A stretch of DNA of 64,000 bases from Haematobacter genomosp. 1. GTDB lineage: Bacteria > Pseudomonadota > Alphaproteobacteria > Rhodobacterales > Rhodobacteraceae. The number at the start of each line of letters is the position of its first letter. Within the stretch, counting starts at the first letter, position 1. Position numbers and translations under genes: made by a program. Positions 42,431 through 51,450 of this stretch are shown here, piece after piece. Where the stretch lies: positions 1-64,000 of the forward strand of contig NZ_NIPW01000005.1 of NCBI RefSeq assembly GCF_002196855.1, given 5' to 3'. The notes under the pieces were generated by a model that was not told the origin of the DNA, did no database searches, and saw only the letters and a list, made by a program, of their open reading frames with translations.

Positions 42431-44103
42431 CCCGTATGCGCAAGGACTTTGCCCCGGTGGTTCGCGCGCTTGCGGCAGGGCGGGAACGGCGGCTTCTGCT
42501 CGGCGCAGGGCTTGCCGCGGTTACGGCTCTGGCGGGTGTCGCGCTGCTGGGTCTTTCGGGATGGTTCATCACCGCGACGGCGCTCGCGGGGTTGTCGACG
42601 GCAACGGCGTTGAGCTTCGGTGTCCTGATGCCTGCCGCGGGAATTCGTCTGCTCGCCGTTCTCCGCACCGTGGCCCGCTATGGTGAGCGGCTGGTGACCC
42701 ACGGCGCGACGCTGGGCGCGCTGGCGGAGCTGCGGGTGCGCCTGTTCCGGGGGTGGAGCCCTGCCGAGGCGGCAGGCGCGCTTGCCACCCGCCCCTCGCG
42801 CCTGCTTTTTCGGATCAGCGCCGACAGCGAAGCGCTGGATTCCCTTTATCTGCGGGTTGCCGTCCCGCTGGCGGCGGCGGGCCTGGCGGGGCTGGCGGTC
42901 GGGCTGGCATTGTCGCTGGTCTTTCCGGTGCTGGGTGTTGGCGCCTTCATCGTGCTGATGGCGGCGATGGCGATCATTCCGCTGCTCTCGCTCCGGACGG
43001 GGTCATCCGCGATATATGCGCGCAGCCGATGGCTGGAGGGTTTGCGCGGCCATGTGATCACGCTTGTGCGAAATCAGGCGGATTACGCGATGACCGGCCG
43101 TCTTGCGGCAGAATGCAAGCGGATTGCCGTTTTGGATGACGCACTGGGGCGCGCCGACGACCGTGCCAATCGCGTCGAGGTCGCTGCCGGCGTTGGCGCG
43201 ACCGCCATCAGCGCCGTGCTGATCGCGGCTGTGACACTCGCCGTTGCAGGGATGGTGGCGGAAAACCGCATCGGTGTGCCGGTGGCGGCTTTCTGCATTC
43301 TGCTGGCCGTGGCGGCAGGTGATCCGTTGGCCGCGTTGCGGCGGGTGGGCGCGGAGGCGGCCCGCGCGCGGGTGGCGGCGCGGCGGCTTGGCCCCCGGTT
43401 GGGGATGCTGCCTTCGCCCGCGCCGCTTCCCCTCCCGCCTGAGGGGCAGGCCGTGGTGTTGCGGCATGTGGCCGCTGGTCCCGTCACGCGGGGGGAAACG
43501 CTGCATGACATCACACTGACCCTGCGGAGGGGGGAGAAGGCCGCCGTCATCGGCCCGTCAGGGGCGGGTAAATCGACGCTTCTTCTGCTGCTCGCGGGGG
43601 AGATCCGGGCGAGGCGGGGAGAGGTGGCCGCCCTGCCGTCTACCTTGCTGACCCAGCGGAACGAGCTTTTTCAGGACAGCCTCGCCGATAACCTCCGCCT
43701 TGCTGCCCCCTGCGCCGATGACGCGGCGCTGGTCCGCGGGCTGGAGGACGCAGGGCTTCATCCCTTCACCGCTCGCCTTGCCTTTCCGCTGGGCGAGGGG
43801 GGTATCGGCCTGTCGGGAGGAGAGGCCCGCCGGCTGGCCCTCGCACGGCTGTTTCTGCGCCCCGCGCCGCTCTGGCTGCTCGATGAGCCGACGGAGGGCA
43901 TAGATGCAACAACGGCACGGGATATCGCCCAGCGGCTTGAATTGCACCGGTCCGGTCACACAATGGTGATCGTGACCCATGTGCAGCGGGAGGCGGACGG
44001 CGCCGACCTGCTGATCGCGATGGAGGAGGGCCGGATCGCCCGCATCCATCGGCCAGGGGAGGCGGGCTATACCGCCGCCCTTTCGGCGCTGCGTCCCGAT
44101 TAG
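42427..44103 (+). CDS. cydC: CydC, thiol reductant ABC exporter subunit
   Basis: 558-residue partner of CydD, with ABC-exporter membrane domain and nucleotide-binding domain (Walker A GPSGAGKST, signature LSGGEARRLALARLF, Walker B LWLLDEPTEGID). N-terminal FVRALAAGRERRLLLG-like stretch and GLSGWFITATALAGL are typical CydC. ATGA overlap with cydD. Upstream of cydAB in the same operon, so exporter and oxidase are co-expressed. Confidence 0.93.
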   Translation: MTRMRKDFAPVVRALAAGRERRLLLGAGLAAVTALAGVALLGLSGWFITATALAGLSTATALSFGVLMPAAGIRLLAVLRTVARYGERLVTHGATLGALAELRVRLFRGWSPAEAAGALATRPSRLLFRISADSEALDSLYLRVAVPLAAAGLAGLAVGLALSLVFPVLGVGAFIVLMAAMAIIPLLSLRTGSSAIYARSRWLEGLRGHVITLVRNQADYAMTGRLAAECKRIAVLDDALGRADDRANRVEVAAGVGATAISAVLIAAVTLAVAGMVAENRIGVPVAAFCILLAVAAGDPLAALRRVGAEAARARVAARRLGPRLGMLPSPAPLPLPPEGQAVVLRHVAAGPVTRGETLHDITLTLRRGEKAAVIGPSGAGKSTLLLLLAGEIRARRGEVAALPSTLLTQRNELFQDSLADNLRLAAPCADDAALVRGLEDAGLHPFTARLAFPLGEGGIGLSGGEARRLALARLFLRPAPLWLLDEPTEGIDATTARDIAQRLELHRSGHTMVIVTHVQREADGADLLIAMEEGRIARIHRPGEAGYTAALSALRPD

Positions 44104-44186
44104 GACGGCCGCGCCCCTGCCAGACCGACGCCCGCGCGCCGCGGACGCCTTGGAACGGAGCAAGAGCTCGCCCGGAAAGGCCAGCC

Positions 44187-45767
44187 ATGGATTTTTTTGA
44201 CGTCGTTACCCTCTCGCGCCTGCAATTCGCCCTGACGGCGCTCTACCACTTCCTGTTCGTGCCGCTCACGCTTGGCCTGTCCGTCATGCTTGCCGCCATG
44301 GAGACCGTCTATGTCATGACGGGCCGGGTGATCTGGCGCCAGATGACCAAGTTCTGGGGCACGCTCTTCGGCATCAACTTCGCGCTCGGCGTGGCGACCG
44401 GCATCGTGATGGAATTCCAGTTCGGCATGAACTGGAGTTATTACAGCCATTACGTCGGCGACATCTTCGGCGCGCCATTGGCCATCGAGGGGCTGATGGC
44501 GTTCTTTCTGGAGGCGACCTTTGTCGGTCTGTTCTTCTTCGGCTGGGACAAGATGTCGAAGGTGGGCCACCTCATCGCAACCTATTGCGTCGCGATCGGC
44601 TCAAACTTCTCGGCCCTTTGGATCCTTATCGCCAATGGCTGGATGCAGAACCCGGTGGGCGCGCATTTCAACCCCGATACGATGCGGATGGAGGTCGGCA
44701 GCTTCTTCGAGGTGCTGATGAACCCCGTCGCGCAGGCGCGGTTCGTGCATACCGTTTCTGCGGGCTATGTCGTGGCGTCGGTATTCGTGCTGGGAGTGTC
44801 GGCCTGGTATCTGCTGCGCGGCTGGCACGTCGCCGTCGCCAAACGGTCGATCACCATCGCGGCCTCCTTCGGGCTTGCGGCTGCGCTGTCGGTCGTGGTG
44901 CTGGGCGACGAGTCGGGCTATCTCACCTCCGAGCATCAGAAGATGAAGATGGCGGCGCTGGAAGGCATGTGGGAAACGGAACCTGCGCCCGCTCCCTTCA
45001 CCCTGTTCGCCATCCCCGACATGGAGGCAAGGGAGAACCGTTACGCGATCCATATCCCGTGGGTCATGGGGCTGATCGGCACGCGCTCGCTCACCACCGA
45101 AATTCCGGGGATCCTCGATCTTGTCGAACATGCGAAGGAGCGGATCCGGTCGGGCATGATCGCCTATGACGCGCTCCAGACCATCCGGGCAGAGCCTGAC
45201 GCGGCCGCTTCCGGTGCGGCGCGTGTTTCCTTCGCCGAGAGGGAGGACGATCTCGGATATGCGCTGCTGCTCAAGCAGTATATCGACGATCCGCGGCTGG
45301 CGACGGAGGATCAGATCGACCGCGCCGCCTGGAGCACGGTGCCCAACGTGCCGGTGCTGTTCTGGGTCTTCAGGATCATGGTGGCTGTCGGGTTCTTCAA
45401 CATCCTGCTGATGGGCACCTTCTTCGTGATGAGCACGAGGCGATCACTCGATCGGCACCCCTGGTTGCTGAAAGTGGCGGTCTGGGCAATGGTTTTGCCT
45501 TGGATTGCGGCGGAATGCGGCTGGATCCTGGCCGAATACGGCCGTCAGCCCTGGGCAGTCGAAGGGGTATTGCCGGTATTCCTCAGCGTCTCCGACCTGT
45601 CGGCCGGAACGGTGCTGATGACGGTCATCGGGTTCACTCTGATCTATGCCACGCTGATCGTGATCGAGGTCAAGCTCATGCTGGCCGCCATCCGCAAGGG
45701 CCCGCAGCCGGATTACGAGCCGGAGGCGCCGCTCATCCCGAAACCCATCGTGACGCCAGCGGAGTGA
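44187..45767 (+). CDS. cydA: Cytochrome bd ubiquinol oxidase subunit I
   Basis: 526 residues, with about nine membrane segments. It has the heme b595 His in TALYHFLFVPLTLG (about residue 19-20), heme b558 His in RFVHTVSAGYV, the b558 Met in WVFRIMVAVG, and GRQPW in the C-terminal part. The long periplasmic Q-loop (about 240-330) identifies the E. coli-like long-Q-loop subfamily. Oxidises ubiquinol and reduces oxygen with high affinity. Start at 44187 follows GGAAAGG. Confidence 0.95.
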   Translation: MDFFDVVTLSRLQFALTALYHFLFVPLTLGLSVMLAAMETVYVMTGRVIWRQMTKFWGTLFGINFALGVATGIVMEFQFGMNWSYYSHYVGDIFGAPLAIEGLMAFFLEATFVGLFFFGWDKMSKVGHLIATYCVAIGSNFSALWILIANGWMQNPVGAHFNPDTMRMEVGSFFEVLMNPVAQARFVHTVSAGYVVASVFVLGVSAWYLLRGWHVAVAKRSITIAASFGLAAALSVVVLGDESGYLTSEHQKMKMAALEGMWETEPAPAPFTLFAIPDMEARENRYAIHIPWVMGLIGTRSLTTEIPGILDLVEHAKERIRSGMIAYDALQTIRAEPDAAASGAARVSFAEREDDLGYALLLKQYIDDPRLATEDQIDRAAWSTVPNVPVLFWVFRIMVAVGFFNILLMGTFFVMSTRRSLDRHPWLLKVAVWAMVLPWIAAECGWILAEYGRQPWAVEGVLPVFLSVSDLSAGTVLMTVIGFTLIYATLIVIEVKLMLAAIRKGPQPDYEPEAPLIPKPIVTPAE

Positions 45768-45771
45768 TGCC

Positions 45772-46923
45772 ATGATCCTGCATGATTTGCTAAGCTACGA
45801 CGCGCTCCGCCTCATCTGGTGGGTTCTTCTGGGCGTCCTTCTGATCGGCTTTGCGCTTTCGGACGGGTTCGACCTGGGCGTGGGGATGCTCCTGCCCTTC
45901 GCGGGTCAGAACGATGTCGAGCGGCGCATCGTCATCAACACGGTCGGGCCGGTCTGGGAGGGTAACCAGGTGTGGCTGATCCTGGGCGGCGGCGCGATCT
46001 TCGCTGCCTGGCCGCCGCTCTACGCGGTCTCGTTCTCGGGCTTCTACCTCGCGATGTTTGCGATCCTGTTCGCGCTCATCCTAAGGCCCGTCGGCTTCAA
46101 ATATCGTTCGAAGCGGGAGAGTCTGACCTGGCGCTACAACTGGGACTGGGCGTTGTTCATCGGGGGTTTCGTGCCTGCGCTCATCTTCGGCGTAGCGGTG
46201 GGCAACGTGCTTCAAGGGGTGCCCTTCCGGTTCGGCCCGGACATGCGCATCTATTACGACGGCTGGTTCATCGGCCTGCTGAACCCCTATGCGCTGCTCT
46301 GCGGCGTGCTGTCAGTCGCGATGCTCGCCATGCACGGCGCAGCGTGGCTCATCGTGAAGACTACGGGGCCGGTGCAGGCGCGGGCACGGCGGTTCGGCAC
46401 ATGGGCGGCGATAGCGACGCTGCTGCTCTACGCCCTTGGCGGGCTGCTGCTCTGGGCCTTCATCGACGGCTATGTGGTCACGAGCACCTTCCCCGAGAAC
46501 GGGCCTTCCAACCCGCTGGCCAAGACGGTGGAGGTCTATGCGGGCGCCTGGTTCACCAACTACGCCGCCCATCCGTGGATGCTGATCGCCCCGGTAGCGG
46601 GCGTCGTGGGCGCGCTCGGCGTTCTGGGCATGATCGCGGCGAAGCGGGAGGTCGGGGTGCTTCTGCTGAGCAAGCTTTCGATCTTCGGAGTGATCTCCTC
46701 CGTCGGGCTTTCCATGTTCCCGTTCATCCTGCCCTCCTCCGAAATGCCGGGGGCGAGCATAACCGTATGGGATTCATCCTCAAGCCACCTGACGCTGTTC
46801 ATCATGCTGGTGGTCACGGTGGTCTTCCTGCCGATCATCGCCCTCTACACCGCCTGGGCCTATAAGCTGCTCTGGGGCAAGGTGGAGAAAGAGGATGTGA
46901 CCGGCGACAGCCACGCTTACTGA
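45772..46923 (+). CDS. cydB: Cytochrome bd ubiquinol oxidase subunit II
   Basis: 383 residues, about eight or nine membrane segments, with the family opening LRLIWWVLLGVLLIGFALSDGFDLGVG and EGNQVWLILGGGAIFAAWP. It pairs with CydA, starts four bases after the cydA stop, and ends twelve bases before cydX. Length agrees with the E. coli-type subunit. Confidence 0.95.
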   Translation: MILHDLLSYDALRLIWWVLLGVLLIGFALSDGFDLGVGMLLPFAGQNDVERRIVINTVGPVWEGNQVWLILGGGAIFAAWPPLYAVSFSGFYLAMFAILFALILRPVGFKYRSKRESLTWRYNWDWALFIGGFVPALIFGVAVGNVLQGVPFRFGPDMRIYYDGWFIGLLNPYALLCGVLSVAMLAMHGAAWLIVKTTGPVQARARRFGTWAAIATLLLYALGGLLLWAFIDGYVVTSTFPENGPSNPLAKTVEVYAGAWFTNYAAHPWMLIAPVAGVVGALGVLGMIAAKREVGVLLLSKLSIFGVISSVGLSMFPFILPSSEMPGASITVWDSSSSHLTLFIMLVVTVVFLPIIALYTAWAYKLLWGKVEKEDVTGDSHAY

Positions 46924-46935
46924 AAGGATCGGAAT

Positions 46936-47061
46936 ATGTGGTACTTCGCCTGGATACTCGGCCTGCCGCTGGCCGTTACCTTTGCCGTGCTGAATGCAAT
47001 GTGGTTCGAGATACTCGAGGACGGTCGCGAGACGCTGGACGACGGCCGCAACCGGCGCTGA
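46936..47061 (+). CDS. cydX: CydX, small subunit of cytochrome bd oxidase
   Basis: 41-residue single-membrane-segment protein beginning MWYFAWILGLPLAVTFAVLN, followed by a charged tail (WFEILEDGRETLDDGRN). The MWYF-W-LG start, following TM helix and acidic end are those of CydX/CbdX, which stabilises the heme-containing CydAB core. The ATG at 46936 follows AAGGATCGG. It is the last gene of cydDCABX, just before a strong terminator. Confidence 0.93.
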   Translation: MWYFAWILGLPLAVTFAVLNAMWFEILEDGRETLDDGRNRR

Positions 47062-47071
47062 CGCCATGAGA

Positions 47072-47101
47072 AAGCCGGCCCGAAGCGATCCGGGCCGGCT
47101 T
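47072..47101. terminator. Bidirectional terminator between cyd operon and PQQ dehydrogenase
   Basis: AAGCCGGCCCG and CGGGCCGGCTT form a perfect 11-bp stem with an eight-base loop. A short pyrimidine run (TTCTTC) follows on the plus strand and CTTTCTC on the minus strand. It sits between the convergent cydX and gdh stops and can serve both. Confidence 0.85.
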
Positions 47102-47117
47102 CTTCGGTCGCAGCGTG

Positions 47118-49547
47118 TTACTGCTTCGGCAGGGCATAGGCGACGAGGTAGTCGCCCGGTTGCGTCTGCATGAGGTTATGACCCCCCGCAGCGATGACCA
47201 CGAACTGCCGCCCGCTCTCCTCCGAGAGATAGGTCATCGGGGTCGCATTTCCGCCCGCCGGCAGGCGTCCTTTCCACAGGATATCACCCGTCTCGAGGTC
47301 CATCGCGCGGAGCGACTGCTCCCCCGAGGCCGCGATGAACACGAGCCCCGACTTCGTGGTGATGGATCCCCCAAGCCCCGGAACGCCCAGGCTGATCGGC
47401 AGGCGCGAGCGGATGGTGCTGCCCGCAATGGTTACACCGCTGTCCTCGGCCGTGCCCGAGCGGCGCTGCCAGAGCACCTCTTTCGTCGTGAGGTCAACCG
47501 CTGTCACAAGGCCGTATGGCGGTGCGAGGCAAGGGGCCCCCAAGGGCGACATGAAGGGTTTCAGGTCCGCGGCATAGGGCGTGCCCTCCTGCGGGACCGC
47601 TCCGCCCACGCTGACACCGGGACGGCCGTCTGCAGCCCTGAGACCCGCCGCATCCGCTTCCGGCCGGGGCATCAGCCGCAGGTACATGGGCACCCGGTTC
47701 CAGTTCGCGACAAGGATCTTGCGCTCTGGGTCGAAGGAGCCCGAACCCCAGTTGTTACCGCCGAGCGAGCCGGGGAAGAAAAACACGGGATCCTCGCCCG
47801 GAGGGGTGAGCGGCCCGTCCCAGCGGGCCTCGCGGAAGCGGATGCGGCACCACATCAGATCGAAGGGTGTCGCTCCCCACATGTCCGTTTCGTCAACACC
47901 GAGGGGTTTTTTCGGATCGATGCCCGAAAACTCCGGCATCTCAACGGAGAAGGGCTGGGTCGGGGAAATCCGCTCGGCCTCTGCGCCGCCTTGCGGAACC
48001 GGGCGCTCCTGAACCTCGTAGATCGGCTCGCCTGTGCGGCGGTCGAGAACGAAATTCTGCCCGCGCTTGGTGAGCTGCACAAGAGCTGGAACGGTTTCCC
48101 CTCCGATTTGAAGATCGACGAGGCTTGGCTGAGAGCCGACATCCATGTCCCAGACATCGTAGTGAATGGTCTGGAAATGCCAGCGAAGCGCTCCGGTTTC
48201 CGCGTCGAGAGCGAGAATCGAGCCGGAGTAGCGGTTGTCGAAGTCGCGGCGGTGGCCGCCCCAATAGTCCGGCGTCGCGTTGCCGGTCGGCATATAGACC
48301 AGCCCCAGCTCATCGTCGGCTGAGATCGGCGCCCATGAGTTCGGGGTGCCGCGCGTGAACTCCTCCCCCTCCGCGGGCATGGAGTGGTCTTCCGGGCGGC
48401 CCATGTCGAATGCCCAGTCGAACGCGCCGGTAACCGCGTCGAAGGCGCGGATCACGCCCGAAGGTTCATCCGTCATCTGGCCGTCAGAGATCCAGCCGCC
48501 GATCACCACCCGTCCGCGCACGACCTGCGGGGCGGAGGAAACATAGGAGTAACCGGGGATGACATGGCCGAGACCCTGTTTGAGATCGACCTGGCCGTTC
48601 TGGCCGAAGTCCGCACAAGGCTCGCCGGTCGCCGCATCGATCGCCAGAAGGCGTGCGTCCACCGTTCCGCCGATGATGCGCGCCGCGCATGCGGCCCCGG
48701 CCGGAACCTCGCTTTCGGGCGCCTGATAATAGGCCACACCCCGACAGGCGGCCGAGCCGGTCACACCCGTCAGGTCGGTATGACTGTTGAAGCGCCAGTT
48801 TTCCTGCCCGGTTTCCTCGTCGAGCGAGACGATGTCGTTCCGCGCCGTGCAGAGATAGAGCGAGCGTCCGATCTTCAGCGGAGTGGCCTGCAGACGCCGC
48901 ACCGGTCCTTCGGGTGGTGGGTAATCTCCGGTGCGATAGGTCCAGGCGACTTGCAGATCCCGGACGTTTTCCGGGGTGATCTGCTCCAGAGGCGAAAAAC
49001 GCGTGCCATGCTGGTCGTTTCCATAATGGTGCCATTCGCCCTCGGGTGTGTCCGGGACATAGTTGGCCTTCGCCTCCGGCAGGGCCCGGGTCGCGGCGAT
49101 CTCATGGATATCGCCCTGTGCGAATCCCCAACCGAAAAGACCCAGCAGGGCGAGGGCAAAGCCACCCACTACGGCGCGGCCCAGGAGTGGGGGGCGCGGA
49201 CCCGAGATCAGGCCGCGGCGATACCAAGGGGTCAGGAAGAACAGCCCGAACAGGAACGGTCCCGACAAGCGGGGCAGCAATGTCCAGAAATCGACCCCAA
49301 CCTCGTCGACAGCCCAGACATAGGTCCAGGCGAGCATAACGGCATAGAGCCATCCGGCCCAGCCGTTGCCGCGCCAGACAAGGATACCGGACACGATCAC
49401 GGCAAGGCCGGTGATAAGGAAATAGAGTGATCCGCCCAGAAGCGCGAGCTGCGCGCCCCCCCAGACGTAGGCCAGTCCGATCAGCACGAAAAGGGTCGCA
49501 AAGACCCTCGCCGCGCCGCGATGGCGGCGTTCTGTTGTCGGTGTCAC
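47118..49547 (-). CDS. gcd: Membrane-bound PQQ-dependent dehydrogenase (glucose/quinate/shikimate family)
   Basis: 809 residues. Five N-terminal membrane helices (about 10-145) anchor it, followed by an eight-bladed PQQ propeller beginning EWHHYGNDQHGTRFSPL. Typical segments include GTVDARLLAIDAATGEPC and GGNNWGSGSFDPERKILVANWNR. It oxidises an aldose or cyclic polyol in the periplasm and passes electrons to ubiquinone. I use the GTG at 49547 with GAGGG ahead of it, rather than a TTG at 49607 that would place the operator palindrome inside the coding start. No PQQ biosynthesis genes are in view. Glucose is the default substrate but quinate/shikimate cannot be excluded. Confidence 0.9.
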   Translation of the reverse strand: MTPTTERRHRGAARVFATLFVLIGLAYVWGGAQLALLGGSLYFLITGLAVIVSGILVWRGNGWAGWLYAVMLAWTYVWAVDEVGVDFWTLLPRLSGPFLFGLFFLTPWYRRGLISGPRPPLLGRAVVGGFALALLGLFGWGFAQGDIHEIAATRALPEAKANYVPDTPEGEWHHYGNDQHGTRFSPLEQITPENVRDLQVAWTYRTGDYPPPEGPVRRLQATPLKIGRSLYLCTARNDIVSLDEETGQENWRFNSHTDLTGVTGSAACRGVAYYQAPESEVPAGAACAARIIGGTVDARLLAIDAATGEPCADFGQNGQVDLKQGLGHVIPGYSYVSSAPQVVRGRVVIGGWISDGQMTDEPSGVIRAFDAVTGAFDWAFDMGRPEDHSMPAEGEEFTRGTPNSWAPISADDELGLVYMPTGNATPDYWGGHRRDFDNRYSGSILALDAETGALRWHFQTIHYDVWDMDVGSQPSLVDLQIGGETVPALVQLTKRGQNFVLDRRTGEPIYEVQERPVPQGGAEAERISPTQPFSVEMPEFSGIDPKKPLGVDETDMWGATPFDLMWCRIRFREARWDGPLTPPGEDPVFFFPGSLGGNNWGSGSFDPERKILVANWNRVPMYLRLMPRPEADAAGLRAADGRPGVSVGGAVPQEGTPYAADLKPFMSPLGAPCLAPPYGLVTAVDLTTKEVLWQRRSGTAEDSGVTIAGSTIRSRLPISLGVPGLGGSITTKSGLVFIAASGEQSLRAMDLETGDILWKGRLPAGGNATPMTYLSEESGRQFVVIAAGGHNLMQTQPGDYLVAYALPKQ

Positions 49548-49608
49548 GGGGACAACCCTCCGAATGCTCGAACCGCAATCGGGAGACTGCGGTGAGACTT
49601 CCGTCAAA

Positions 49609-49634
49609 CATAAATGACTGGTGGGTCATTTATG
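49609..49634. promoter_or_regulatory. TetR-type operator upstream of the PQQ dehydrogenase
   Basis: CATAAATGAC-N6-GTCATTTATG, a perfect inverted repeat with 10-bp arms. It lies between the tetR-type stop (49685) and the dehydrogenase start (49547). AT-rich ATGAC/GTCAT arms are characteristic of TetR-family sites. It probably covers the dehydrogenase promoter. Confidence 0.75.
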
Positions 49635-49684
49635 AGGTTGTCGCGGTTATCACAACCCCGCGCCTTGAACGTGATCCGCCCGCG

Positions 49685-50314
49685 TCAGGAAAAGAACAGC
49701 GAGATCTGCAGCTCCAGCAGATGGGCCGCCGAGATTTCCCCGCCCGGATTCAGCACCCCGCCTTCGACCATCGCAACCCAGAGAGGCGCGACGAGCAGCT
49801 GGGGATTTTCCGCGAGCCGGGGGTCACAAACTTCGCCACGGGCAATGCCTATGCGGATCGCGGCGGAAATATAGGCGTTGGTGGGCTCGTAGATGCTGCG
49901 AAAGTAGGTCTCGGCCAGAAAGCGCGACGCGCCGCCTTCGGCGAGCACCAGCCGCGCAAGCGAGGCGCGACCGGAGGCCTCGAGCTGTTCCGCAACCGGC
50001 AGCATCACACGGCGAAAATGTTGCCCCAGCGTCTCTCCGGGCAGAAATACCGGAGTATCGCGGAGCGCGTTCCGCTCGTCCATCGCGCGCTCGACAACAC
50101 CCTCGAACAGGGCCTCTTTCGTGGGGTAATAGCGGTAGGGCGTACCCTTGGCCATTCCCGCGCGACGCGCGATTCTGTCCATACGTGCGCCCGCGACGCC
50201 GTATTCCAGAAACTCCGCCATGGCTGCATCAAGAATTGCGGTCTGGGTCCGCTGGGTCTTGGCAGGGCTTGGGCCGCGCGTGGCAGGCCGGGGGAGCGAG
50301 GCATCGGTCGGCAT
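49685..50314 (-). CDS. TetR/AcrR-family transcriptional regulator
   Basis: 209 residues. N-terminal HTH: TQTAILDAAMAEFLEYG...MDRIARRAGMAKGTPYRYYPTKEALF (about 20-70); the rest is an alpha-helical ligand domain. The open frame continues to 51010, but the ATG at 50314 is the first that gives TetR-like sequence. It lies directly upstream of the PQQ dehydrogenase on the same strand, with a perfect operator between them, so it probably represses that gene in response to a small ligand. Confidence 0.88.
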   Translation of the reverse strand: MPTDASLPRPATRGPSPAKTQRTQTAILDAAMAEFLEYGVAGARMDRIARRAGMAKGTPYRYYPTKEALFEGVVERAMDERNALRDTPVFLPGETLGQHFRRVMLPVAEQLEASGRASLARLVLAEGGASRFLAETYFRSIYEPTNAYISAAIRIGIARGEVCDPRLAENPQLLVAPLWVAMVEGGVLNPGGEISAAHLLELQISLFFS

Positions 50315-50370
50315 GAGGGATAGGAAGATAGCAGAAGAAGCGCCCCCCGGCGAGGGGCGCTGTTCTCCGA

Positions 50371-51327
50371 TCAGGCGTTTCGTGCTTTGGCGGTGGTTTC
50401 TTCGTCGGTTCTGCCGGCGAAATAATTCGCCAGCAGCGCGCCCGAGATATTGTGCCAGACGCTGAAGATCGCGCTCGGCACGGCTGCGAGGGGCGAGAAG
50501 TAGGCCGTCGCCAGCGCAGCACCAAGACCGGAGTTCTGCATCCCGACTTCGATCGCGATCGCCTTGCGCTTGGCCAGCGACAGACCCGCCGCCTTGGCGG
50601 CGAAGAAGCCGATGAGGTAGCCAAGCCCGTTGTGCAGGACGACAACCGCAAAGATCATCAGGCCCGATTGGAGGATGGAGCCGCGGGAGGCCGCGACGAC
50701 CGCCGCGACGATGAGCACGATGCCCATCACGCTCACAAGCGGCAGGGCGGGGACGGCCTTGCGCACGAGCCCGGGCATGATCTTCTGCGCCGCGAAGCCG
50801 AGGGCGAGGGGGACCAGCACGACCTTCACGATCGACAGGAACATCGCCCAGCCGTCCACGGGAAGGAATTCGCTTGCCAGCATCCACACGAGGAAAGGGG
50901 TGACTACGGGTGCAAGCAGTGTGGTCACGCTCGTGCAGGCCACCGACAGCGCCACATCGCCCTTGGAAAGATAGGTCATCACGTTGCTGGACGTGCCGCC
51001 CGGGCAGCACCCCACGAGAATCACACCCGCCGCGACCTCGGGCGGCATGGGGATGATCTTGGTAAGCAGCACCGCAAGCAGCGGCATGATGAGGAACTGC
51101 CCGATCACGCCTACGCCGACATCATAGGGGCGGCGGACAACTTCGCGAAAATCGTCGGCCGAGATCGTCAACCCCATCCCGAACATGATAATGGCGAGCA
51201 GCGTGACGATCCACGGCGTCACAAGGCGGAACACATCGGGAAGCAGGAAGCCGAGCACCGCAAACAGGATCACCCAGAGGGCGAATGTCTTGCCCACAAA
51301 GGTGGACAAACGTTCAATTGCTTTCAT
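50371..51327 (-). CDS. Bile acid:sodium symporter family (BASS) transporter
   Basis: 318 residues, about nine or ten hydrophobic segments. Conserved stretches IIMFGMGLTISADDF and VGCCPGGTSSNVMTYLSKGDVALSV fit the BASS family, whose bacterial members import organic anions with sodium (for example PanS-type ketopantoate carriers). The ATG at 51327 has a strong GGGGGGAGA site. Followed by tetR 56 bases downstream. Substrate unknown. Confidence 0.88.
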   Translation of the reverse strand: MKAIERLSTFVGKTFALWVILFAVLGFLLPDVFRLVTPWIVTLLAIIMFGMGLTISADDFREVVRRPYDVGVGVIGQFLIMPLLAVLLTKIIPMPPEVAAGVILVGCCPGGTSSNVMTYLSKGDVALSVACTSVTTLLAPVVTPFLVWMLASEFLPVDGWAMFLSIVKVVLVPLALGFAAQKIMPGLVRKAVPALPLVSVMGIVLIVAAVVAASRGSILQSGLMIFAVVVLHNGLGYLIGFFAAKAAGLSLAKRKAIAIEVGMQNSGLGAALATAYFSPLAAVPSAIFSVWHNISGALLANYFAGRTDEETTAKARNA

Positions 51328-51450
51328 CAGGTCTCCCCCCTCTCGCAACTTTATTCCGGAGGGCGATAGGCGCTTTACACGCGGGAGGCAAGCCATGGCG
51401 CATGGCAAAAGGGCCCGCTGTGGCGGACCCCTTCCTGCTGACTGTCCCGA

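Noticed and set aside
49548-49607. TTG start at 49607 for the PQQ dehydrogenase
   Set aside because: It adds 20 residues without family similarity, has no ribosome site, and starts two bases from the operator, leaving no room for a promoter.
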